In this document: piece by piece, positions 1 through 4,310 of the stretch
Numbering within the stretch: the stretch's first letter is position 1
Layout of the letters: each line of letters opens with the position of its first letter
Assembly (NCBI GenBank): GCA_009782085.1
Contig: WQUN01000071.1
Coordinates: forward strand, 1 to 6,125
DNA: 6,125 nt
Reading direction: 5' to 3'
Source of the DNA: Bacillota bacterium
GTDB taxonomy: Bacteria; Bacillota; Clostridia; Lachnospirales; WQUN01
Made by a program: the position numbers and the translations under genes
The notes under the pieces: generated by a model
Seen by the model: only the letters and a program-made list of their open reading frames with translations
The model's database searches: none
What the model was told of the DNA's origin: nothing

Positions 1-98
1 ACGAATCTCGATTAAAATCTTCACAGTCTGTCGCCGAAAACGCCGTTGAAGCGTCCGGCGTTTCGGCTCCGCCTGTGAAGTTTTAATCTGAGATTCGT
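1..98. repeat. Long nested inverted repeat just downstream of fliF
   Basis: Two 26-base arms, 1-26 and 73-98, are inverted copies of each other that differ only by one single-base bulge in each arm (arm ends ACGAATCTC and CACAG). Inside them a second stem pairs GCCGAAAACGCCG (33-45) with CGGCGTTTCGGC (56-67), with one bulged A and a ten-base loop at 46-55. The whole unit folds into one tall hairpin on either strand. On the minus strand it begins one base after the fliF TAA stop (100-102), so it lies in the fliF-to-next-gene gap. There is no clear U-tract on the visible side, so it does not look like an ordinary terminator. It could be a small non-autonomous mobile repeat (MITE or REP type) or an mRNA processing or stability hairpin. 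The left arm starts at the window edge, so the true end is unknown. Confidence 0.8.
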
Positions 99-99
99 A

Positions 100-1731
100 T
101 TATTCCCACTCGCTGCTCAGCCAGTTCCGCAGAAGCTGCGCCACGGCCTCCGGTCTTTCCGCCACGAATTTTTCGATTTGCTTCTTCGTCTCGGAATCTC
201 TCGAATAGTCGATTTCCATCAGCTTTTCCGCTTCTGCGGCCCTTTCTTCCTCCATCCTGGTGCTCACCAGGAGGTCCTCCACGGAGAGCGCCGGCTCGAT
301 CTCCGTGATCTCCGCGGGCCTCGTCCTCGACAGGAGGCCGAAGGCCAAAAGCAAGATCAGCAGCGCCAGAATCACGAAGATCATGATCTGCTGGACGTTC
401 ATCGGCGTCCTGACCGCGTCGGCGAAGTGCGGGATCTCGTAGGCCTTCACGGACACGTTCGAAATGCCCGTGGCCGCGACGACGTTGTCGACGATGCTCT
501 GGTCGACCGGTATTTCCCTCGTCACGGTCGCCGCCTTGAACTCGCCCCACGTCCGCCCGTCCCGGGCGAGAGCGCCGCTGGCCGTCAGCTGGGCCTCGTC
601 GTATATGGGGTGGTAGTAGAGCATGACCGCGATCGACGACTGATCCGCCAGCAGGTCGCCGAAGCCGGTCTCCGTGTGGGTGTCCGTCCTGTTCAGGGCG
701 TAGTCCGACGTCCGGCTGTTCGCCTTCGCGCTGGTGGGGCTTTCCGTCCCCGCCTGATACTGGGCGGAGACCTGGTCGTTCGCGGTCAGGCCCGGCGCGC
801 CGCCCGCCTGCGCGCCGGTCGCGCTCTCCGAAGAAACCGTCTCGGAGGATACGAGTCCCGTGTCGCTCCCCTGGTTGGGCGTGTGGAACAGGACGCTGTC
901 GGAGCTGGACTTGCTCCGGTCGAAACGGAGGTTCGCCGTGACCTTTATCTCGTCCGCCAGGGGGGCGAGCTGGGCGCGGAGCTTCATCTCCGTCTCGCTC
1001 TTGCGCTGCTGCTCCTGCTCCAGGAGGCTGCCCGCGCCGCCGCCGGCCTGCTGCGAGCCCGAATACACCAGATTATAATTTTGGTCGATTATCTCGATAT
1101 TATCCATCGTGAGGCCGTCCACGCTGGCGCGGAGGAAATTCGCGACGCCCTGGGCCTCGCTCTTGCTCAAAGTGACGGCGGTGGTTATCAGCGCGCTGGC
1201 CCTGGCCTGCTCGACGGGCTCCCTGAAGAACCCCGCGTTGTCGGGCAAGGTCAGCGTGACGACCGCGTCCTGGATGCCGCTGAAAGTCATGAGCGCCTGG
1301 GACAGGCTGCTCTCCTTGGCCTTTTTGAGGTTTTCCTTCTTTATCGTCTCGGTGGTGCCCATGCCACTGTAGCTCAGGGCGTCCTGGTAGGTAAAGAGGT
1401 TTCCGCTGGAATCGCTCATCAGGTTCTGTTCGGCCAGTATGACCTGTGCCTCTGTCGCCCTTTTGGCGTCCACCTCGAGGCCGCGCCCGTCGGAGGTGGC
1501 GCGCGCGGCGATCCCGGTGTCGCCGACGGCCCTCTGCATCGACGAGATCACGGTCAGGTCCTTGTTGTCTACCAGGACGACCATTCTTGTCCTCGTCGTC
1601 AGGTATACGGTCAGTATCAGAGCCAACGCGAAGACGGCCGCTATGACGATGATCTGTATTTTCTGGTTTTTCCCAAGGGCTTTCCATCGGTCTTTGCCCC
1701 TGTTGGCAATGCCAAGCAGCCGGTCCCGCAT
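100..1731 (-). CDS. fliF: Flagellar MS-ring protein FliF
   Basis: FliF forms the MS ring in the cytoplasmic membrane, the platform on which the rod, export gate and FliG switch ring are built. The 543-residue product has the usual family length and layout. An N-terminal membrane segment lies at about 25-45. The YscJ/FliF ring-building region follows at about 50-225 and ends with the family-like IIDQNYNLVYSG. A periplasmic FliF C-domain spans about 245-430 and includes a Ser/Thr/Gly/Ala-rich low-complexity stretch at about 285-340. A second membrane segment lies at about 448-468, followed by a cytoplasmic tail. The tail ends in ERPEAVAQLLRNWL (525-538), which matches the conserved FliG-binding end. 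The ATG at 1729-1731 follows AAGGGTGA (1736-1743) by 4 bases. The gap to fliE is 34 bases, so the two are surely cotranscribed. The stop is TAA. Nothing is missing or broken. Confidence 0.97.
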   Translation of the reverse strand: MRDRLLGIANRGKDRWKALGKNQKIQIIVIAAVFALALILTVYLTTRTRMVVLVDNKDLTVISSMQRAVGDTGIAARATSDGRGLEVDAKRATEAQVILAEQNLMSDSSGNLFTYQDALSYSGMGTTETIKKENLKKAKESSLSQALMTFSGIQDAVVTLTLPDNAGFFREPVEQARASALITTAVTLSKSEAQGVANFLRASVDGLTMDNIEIIDQNYNLVYSGSQQAGGGAGSLLEQEQQRKSETEMKLRAQLAPLADEIKVTANLRFDRSKSSSDSVLFHTPNQGSDTGLVSSETVSSESATGAQAGGAPGLTANDQVSAQYQAGTESPTSAKANSRTSDYALNRTDTHTETGFGDLLADQSSIAVMLYYHPIYDEAQLTASGALARDGRTWGEFKAATVTREIPVDQSIVDNVVAATGISNVSVKAYEIPHFADAVRTPMNVQQIMIFVILALLILLLAFGLLSRTRPAEITEIEPALSVEDLLVSTRMEEERAAEAEKLMEIDYSRDSETKKQIEKFVAERPEAVAQLLRNWLSSEWE

Positions 1732-1765
1732 CAGCTCACCCTTTCTGGAGACTAGGATACAGGTT

Positions 1766-2080
1766 CTACAGCTGCATCCTCATGATCTCGCGGTAAGCGT
1801 CGATGACCCTGTTCGTCACCTGCACCGTGAGATTCAAAGACGTGTACGCCTTCTCCTGGGCCATCAGAACCGACAGTATGTCGTCGGTTCTGCCCGAAGC
1901 CAAATCCAGCTGGGCTTGGCCCGCCTCGCTGAGACGGGCGTTCGTCCGGTTTATCGCGCCGAGGGCCGCGTCGAGGAAGTCCCCGAACGCGTTTGCCGGG
2001 CCCGCCGCCTCTGTCCCGGCGGCGTAAGCCGGCCTGAAAGTGATGTTGTAGAGCGATGCGATGCTGTTGTCTGTCTGCAT
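1766..2080 (-). CDS. fliE: Flagellar hook-basal body protein FliE
   Basis: FliE is the small export-apparatus and rod-base protein that joins the MS ring to the proximal rod; it is among the first substrates of the flagellar type III secretion system. The 104-residue product has the family's usual length. It has a variable N-terminus, then a helical half with FGDFLDAALGAINRTNARL (32-50), and the diagnostic C-terminal end VIDAYREIMRMQL (92-104). In the family this end is typically VDAYQEIMRMQV. No signal peptide is present, as expected for a type III substrate. The ATG at 2078-2080 has AAGGCGG (2088-2094) 7 bases upstream. It ends in TAG at 1766-1768. Its place between flgC and fliF is the classical order, and these partners contact each other in the basal body. 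Confidence 0.95.
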   Translation of the reverse strand: MQTDNSIASLYNITFRPAYAAGTEAAGPANAFGDFLDAALGAINRTNARLSEAGQAQLDLASGRTDDILSVLMAQEKAYTSLNLTVQVTNRVIDAYREIMRMQL

Positions 2081-2107
2081 TGGAAGTCCGCCTTTCTGCG
2101 CCGAATG

Positions 2108-2143
2108 CCGCGCCGGCGGCGCGGGAGGCCGATGTTCCCGCGC
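2108..2143. repeat. Two overlapping, mutually exclusive GC hairpins in the flgC-fliE gap
   Basis: The 82-base gap between flgC and fliE contains two perfect inverted repeats that share bases. CCGCGCC (2108-2114) pairs with GGCGCGG (2118-2124) around a 3-base loop. GCGCGGGA (2119-2126) pairs with TCCCGCGC (2136-2143) around a 9-base loop. Both cannot form at once. Neither is followed by a T-run on the minus strand, so they are not simple terminators. They lie about 14 bases or more upstream of the fliE ribosome binding site and may affect mRNA processing or fliE translation. That role is inference, and very GC-rich DNA gives such stems by chance more easily. Confidence 0.6.
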
Positions 2144-2162
2144 TCCGGCATATGTCCCGGGA

Positions 2163-2612
2163 TTATCTGCCTATTTCAAACGTTTTCGCTATCATGGCCT
2201 TCGTGTTGTTCATGGCGGTGACGTTCGCCTCGTAGGAGCGGCTGGCCGAGATCATGTCCACCATCTCCGTCACCGTGTTTACGTTGGGCATGGCGACGTA
2301 GCCGTCCGTGTCCGCGTCCGGGTGGCCGGGGTCGTAGACCTTTGTCCCGGGGGTCTCGTCGTTCACGATGCCGGACACGCGTACGCCCGCGCCGTAGGAC
2401 GCCCGCGGCGCTCCCGTGAGCGCGCCGTCGAGCACGGACGAGAACCGGGAGCCGGCGATCTCCCGGAAAATGGCCACCTTGCGCTTGTAGGGCGTCCCGT
2501 CCGCCGCGCGGGTGGTGTTGGCGTTGGCCATGTTCTGGGAGATGACGTCCATCCTGAGCCTCTGCGCGGTCAAAGCCGTCGCGCTGATGTCAAACGCGTC
2601 GAAAAATGACAT
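2163..2612 (-). CDS. flgC: Flagellar proximal rod protein FlgC
   Basis: FlgC is one of the axial proteins that form the proximal rod, outside the cytoplasmic membrane, after export by the flagellar type III system. The 149-residue product is the usual length and complete. The N-terminal rod-family helix is clear: FDISATALTAQRLRMDVISQ (7-26) followed by NMANANTT. The FlgC-specific YKRK occurs at 42-45, and DPGHPDADTDGYVAMPNVN at 94-112. The C-terminal rod helix, EMVDMISASRSYEANVTAMN (116-135) and then AKTFEIGR to the end, is a near-consensus end. The ATG at 2610-2612 is preceded by AAAGGAAGG (2618-2626) with 5 bases of spacing. The stop is TAA. It follows flgB after a 101-base gap that holds tandem hairpin repeats. 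Confidence 0.97.
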   Translation of the reverse strand: MSFFDAFDISATALTAQRLRMDVISQNMANANTTRAADGTPYKRKVAIFREIAGSRFSSVLDGALTGAPRASYGAGVRVSGIVNDETPGTKVYDPGHPDADTDGYVAMPNVNTVTEMVDMISASRSYEANVTAMNNTKAMIAKTFEIGR

Positions 2613-2627
2613 ACGAACCTTCCTTTC

Positions 2628-2713
2628 CGGGGGATGGATAATCGCCCCCCGCGTAACGGGGGATGGATAATCTTCCCCGCATAACGGGCGATTAATAATC
2701 GCCCCCCGCGTTG
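2628..2713. repeat. Three tandem 28-29 bp hairpin repeats between flgB and flgC
   Basis: Three head-to-tail units fill almost the whole flgB-flgC gap: 2628-2656 (29 bp), 2657-2684 (28 bp) and 2685-2713 (29 bp). The shared pattern on the plus strand is CGGGGGATGGATAATC followed by a C-run, GCG and TAA. Units 1 and 2 are closer to each other than to unit 3. Each unit is self-complementary: unit 3 contains the perfect stem GGGCGATT / AATCGCCC (2686-2693 / 2697-2704). In another register the unit junctions pair on the minus strand as CCCCCG-TTACG-CGGGGG. The array begins directly after the flgB stop codon (2714-2716) and ends shortly before the flgC ribosome binding site. No T-run follows, so it is not an obvious terminator. 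Likely explanations are a minisatellite prone to copy-number change or an RNA-stabilising structure. Confidence 0.85.
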
Positions 2714-3088
2714 TTACCTGCCGGTCAGAACGAGGTTGATCCTCCTGCTGTTGCCGACGACGGCGCCTGTCAGCGCGTCGTATCTGACGGAATTCCGGTA
2801 GAGAGCCGCCATTTCCGTCTCGATGTCCACGTTGTTCTCGTCCAGCCTGTAGTGATAGTTCTTGTTGACATAGCCGATGCGGGGCCTGGCGTCCGTCAGG
2901 TCCAGGGTTCCCGTCGCCGCGTAGTTGTCGAGCGCGCCGCGCAGCGCGTCCTCGAAGGCGACGCCCCTCGCCTTGAAGCCCGGGGTGTCCGCGTTGGCTA
3001 TGTTGTTGGCGATCACGTCGTTGCGGACCGCCGCCGCCCGCAGCGCGGTCCCCAGGATGTCGTTCTGGGTGAAAAGCCCGTCGAGCAT
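2714..3088 (-). CDS. flgB: Flagellar proximal rod protein FlgB
   Basis: FlgB is the proximal rod protein thought to sit closest to the MS ring and FliE. With the start chosen here the product is 124 residues, normal for the family. It begins MLDGLFTQNDILGTAL, and the rod-family N-terminal motif RNDVIANNIANADTPGFK lies at 22-39. The C-terminal rod helix region NNVDIETEMAALYRNSVRYD lies at 85-104. The open frame extends a further 29 codons upstream to 3175. The ATG at 3086-3088 is preferred because it has an excellent GGAGGGG (3095-3101) 6 bases upstream, the family aligns from this residue, and the upstream ATG has no ribosome binding site. It is the first gene of the visible operon flgB-flgC-fliE-fliF. 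The stop is TAA. Confidence 0.95.
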   Translation of the reverse strand: MLDGLFTQNDILGTALRAAAVRNDVIANNIANADTPGFKARGVAFEDALRGALDNYAATGTLDLTDARPRIGYVNKNYHYRLDENNVDIETEMAALYRNSVRYDALTGAVVGNSRRINLVLTGR

Positions 3089-3094
3089 TTTCTT

Positions 3095-3101
3095 CCCCTC
3101 C
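3095..3101 (-). promoter_or_regulatory. Ribosome binding site that fixes the flgB start
   Basis: On the minus strand GGAGGGG stands 6 bases before the ATG at 3086-3088. It is the strongest such site in the flagellar cluster and decides the start against an upstream in-frame ATG (3173-3175) that has none. Confidence 0.9.
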
Positions 3102-3103
3102 GT

Positions 3104-3181
3104 TAATTTACAGGGATATACTTCTTGTCCTGCATTATTTTGCATTCGGACATTATTTTGTACCAAAATTAGCAATTTATG
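3104..3181 (-). promoter_or_regulatory. Probable promoter and leader region of the flagellar operon
   Basis: A good minus-strand terminator ends at about 3182 and the flgB ribosome binding site is at 3095-3101, so the operon promoter is expected in the roughly 80 AT-rich bases between them. No convincing housekeeping or FliA-type promoter was recognised. TTGGTA (minus strand, 3161-3166) is a possible -35 box, but the matching -10 (CAAAAT, 18 bases on) is poor. The segment holds a direct repeat of CAAAATAATG (3133-3142 and 3151-3160 on the minus strand, period 18). It also holds a dyad in which GTCC and TGCA (3127-3134) pair with TGCA and GGAC (3141-3144, 3148-3151). Either could be an operator or leader structure. 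Confidence 0.4.
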
Positions 3182-3214
3182 AAAAAAATCGCTTTCCAGA
3201 ATATGGAGAGCGAT
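3182..3214 (-). terminator. Intrinsic terminator upstream of flgB
   Basis: Read on the minus strand, ATCGCTCTCCA (3204-3214) pairs with TGGAAAGCGAT (3188-3198), 10 of 11 positions, around the 5-base loop at 3199-3203. The stem is followed at once by seven T residues (3182-3188, sharing the last stem base), the form of a rho-independent terminator. It would stop transcription arriving from purD and the lipoprotein gene before flgB and so insulate the flagellar operon. It could instead be a leader attenuator if the flgB promoter lies further upstream, but no supporting antiterminator was seen. Confidence 0.75.
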
Positions 3215-3244
3215 GGCGTTATACGAAGCTCAGATTATTATAAC

Positions 3245-3309
3245 TGTCATCCTGAGCGAAGCGAAGGATCATTAAAAACATAAGATTCTTCGCTGCGCTC
3301 AGAATGACA
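3245..3309. repeat. REP-like inverted repeat, CCTGAGCGAAGCGAAGG family
   Basis: Two 26-base arms, 3245-3270 and 3284-3309, are inverted copies with three mismatches and a 13-base AT-rich loop. The core is CCTGAGCGAAGCGAAGG on the left and CTTCGCTGCGCTCAG on the right, flanked by TGTCAT and ATGACA. From memory, this type of sequence occurs as a dispersed intergenic hairpin repeat in many unrelated bacterial genomes. No T-run follows the stem on either strand. It is probably a mobile palindromic repeat rather than a gene-specific signal. Confidence 0.8.
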
Positions 3310-3367
3310 AGTGCCAGATCAGTCTAAATCGCGTGAATTTGCCTATTATAGCGGTGAATAATTGTAT

Positions 3368-3389
3368 GGCGGGGGCTCCGCTCCCGCCG
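3368..3389 (+). repeat. GC-rich dispersed repeat, copy 1
   Basis: This 22-base palindromic unit has the core GGGGGCTCCGCTCCC with GGC before and GCCG after it. It is identical to copy 2 (3411-3432) over the whole 22 bases. It folds on itself: GGCGGG pairs with CCCGCC. The unit resembles GC-rich intergenic repeats I recall from gut and rumen Bacillota genomes. Confidence 0.8.
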
Positions 3390-3410
3390 TAAACCACAAA
3401 TTAATCGTAG

Positions 3411-3475
3411 GGCGGGGGCTCCGCTCCCGCCGTCGGCAGAAATTGATCAAAAGCGGCAGGAGCAGAGCCCCTGCC
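3411..3475. repeat. GC-rich dispersed repeat, copies 2 and 3 as an inverted pair
   Basis: Copy 2 (3411-3432) is in the same direction as copy 1 and copy 3 (3454-3475) is inverted, with the variant core GGGGCTCTGCTCC on the minus strand. The flanking TAG before copy 2 (3408-3410) is matched by CTA after copy 3 (3476-3478), so the paired arms are about 25 bases long with 21 bases between them. A head-to-head pair like this is the typical arrangement of REP-type mobile palindromes. Confidence 0.8.
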
Positions 3476-3566
3476 CTACATATGCTTTGTGCATTTCTCC
3501 ATAAATTAGACTGACCTGTGTCAACCTATTTTTGCCGCCGATTTTTTGACTGAGCCAATAAAATAC

Positions 3567-3633
3567 CCGTCCCAGAAACGGCAACCGTCCCAAAGAAAGT
3601 GCCTGTTTATCGGCCTTTGGGACGGTGGGACGG
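3567..3633. terminator. Nested GGGACGG hairpin, probable terminator behind the lipoprotein gene
   Basis: ACCGTCCCAAAG (3584-3595) and CTTTGGGACGGT (3615-3626) form a perfect 12-bp stem with a 19-base loop. An outer pair, CCGTCCCA (3567-3574) and TGGGACGG (3626-3633), repeats the same motif around it. On the minus strand the structure starts 25 bases after the lipoprotein TAA stop and the outer stem is followed by GTATTTTATT. On the plus strand it is followed by CATTTTT. It can therefore act as a terminator in both directions, though the T-runs are short. GGGACGG motifs also occur as dispersed repeats in Clostridia, so it may be a repeat that serves as a terminator. Confidence 0.55.
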
Positions 3634-3658
3634 CATTTTTCACTATATATTGTTCACG

Positions 3659-4294
3659 TTAGTTTTTTACGAAACTATTTCCCGACCAAGTGTAAGTTGT
3701 GTATTCCGTTTTACCATCCCCATTCACATACATTTCTGTTTGAAATGAATCAGATGATAATTTATCAAGTTTGATTGAGTAATCACGCTGTCCGATCAAC
3801 AGCGTTCCGCCGGTATCCAGCAGGGATACTTCGCCTTTGGCATTTATCGTAAAGAGAGCATAATTGTCCCAGTTACCGGCGCCGTACTGTCCCATAGTAA
3901 AATCTGGATTTCCATCGCCGTTGTAATCATCGAATACAAGCGAAAATGGTTGGGAAAAATCCATCGCCGTATCTGAGCCTATATCGTTAGCCGTGATCGG
4001 AGCTAAATAGAGAACACTTCCCAAATCGAATTCATCCGTATATACTCGAACCTGATAGTCTCCTGTCCAGTTATTCCCCTGTAAACGATCTGGCCCGGGG
4101 ATAAACGTATATTGACCTTTCACCATTTCAACGTTGATAAAAACAGTGCTTCCGTCATTCAAAGCCACCATATTATGTGATATGACAAACGGAGATGTGA
4201 TTGTTATGTCATTTTTTGCGCTTTTGTGGGTGCAACCACTTAATAAACAGGTAAGAACTATAATTGAAAGTAGGAATTTCTTTTTAAGTATCAT
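3659..4294 (-). CDS. Putative lipoprotein with DxNGDGxxD calcium-binding-type motif
   Basis: The function is not recognised. The 211-residue product starts with a lipoprotein signal: MILKKK, a hydrophobic stretch (7-18) and the lipobox LSGC with the lipid-bearing Cys at 21. The mature protein is therefore expected to be anchored outside the cytoplasmic membrane. The body looks beta-rich. DDYNGDGNPDF (122-132) resembles the Ca-binding loops of FG-GAP/VCBS repeat proteins, and a degenerate copy, NGDGKTEY, lies at 191-198. There is only one clear motif, so it is not a full beta-propeller. The start ATG (4292-4294) is 14 bases from the purD stop and its ribosome binding site overlaps that stop, so it is probably read from purD mRNA. 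Base use is much AT-richer than in purD or the flagellar genes, suggesting later acquisition. A binding or surface-sensing role is only a guess. Confidence 0.8.
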   Translation of the reverse strand: MILKKKFLLSIIVLTCLLSGCTHKSAKNDITITSPFVISHNMVALNDGSTVFINVEMVKGQYTFIPGPDRLQGNNWTGDYQVRVYTDEFDLGSVLYLAPITANDIGSDTAMDFSQPFSLVFDDYNGDGNPDFTMGQYGAGNWDNYALFTINAKGEVSLLDTGGTLLIGQRDYSIKLDKLSSDSFQTEMYVNGDGKTEYTTYTWSGNSFVKN

Positions 4295-4302
4295 GATGGA
4301 AG

Positions 4303-4310
4303 TCCCCCCT
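4303..4310 (-). promoter_or_regulatory. Lipoprotein ribosome binding site overlapping the purD stop codon
   Basis: On the minus strand AGGGGGGA begins inside the purD TAG stop (4309-4311) and lies about 8-9 bases before the lipoprotein ATG. Ribosomes finishing purD would reach this site, which suggests translational coupling of a core gene to an accessory gene. Confidence 0.7.

Larger units (their letters stand above)
3315..3518. repeat. Inverted repeat bracketing the GC-rich repeat cluster
   Basis: CAGATCAGTCTAAA (3315-3328) recurs inverted as ATTAGACTGACCTG (3505-3518), 12 of 14 positions matching. The arms bracket about 176 bases that contain the three copies of the GC-rich repeat. The arrangement suggests a composite fold-back element about 204 bp long, or an older element into which the GC-rich repeats were inserted. 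The match is short, so chance cannot be excluded. Confidence 0.5.
3089..3658. other. 570-bp noncoding gap between flgB and the lipoprotein gene
   Basis: No credible gene is visible on either strand in this stretch. From the flgB side it contains the flgB ribosome binding site (3095-3101), an AT-rich leader with a small dyad and a direct repeat (about 3127-3160), a minus-strand intrinsic terminator (3182-3214), a REP-like inverted repeat (3245-3309), three copies of a GC-rich repeat (3368-3475) within a wider inverted repeat (3315-3518), an AT-rich spacer (about 3519-3565), and a GGGACGG-type hairpin behind the lipoprotein gene (3567-3633). Each is described separately. The gap looks like a landing site where unrelated palindromic repeats have accumulated between two transcription units. 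Confidence 0.8.

Noticed and set aside
178..1755. Long plus-strand open frame of 525 codons opposite fliF
   Set aside because: It lies entirely antisense to fliF, is rich in Arg, Gly, Val and Leu with no recognisable domain, and is the usual result of GC-rich codon use on the other strand.
1439..2221. Plus-strand open frame of 260 codons across fliF, fliE and flgC
   Set aside because: It crosses three well-supported flagellar genes and their gaps on the opposite strand and has no coherent domain.
2628..2713. CRISPR array made of the three tandem 28-29 bp units
   Set aside because: The units are directly adjacent with no spacers between them, so this is a tandem repeat.
3089..3175. 29-codon N-terminal extension of FlgB
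   Set aside because: No ribosome binding site stands before its ATG codons, the family alignment begins at the ATG of 3086-3088, and a strong GGAGGGG precedes that ATG.
3368..3475. CRISPR array made of the three GC-rich repeats
   Set aside because: Only three copies, one of them inverted, with spacers of unequal length (about 21 bases each between different copy orientations) and no cas gene. They fit REP-type palindromes better.
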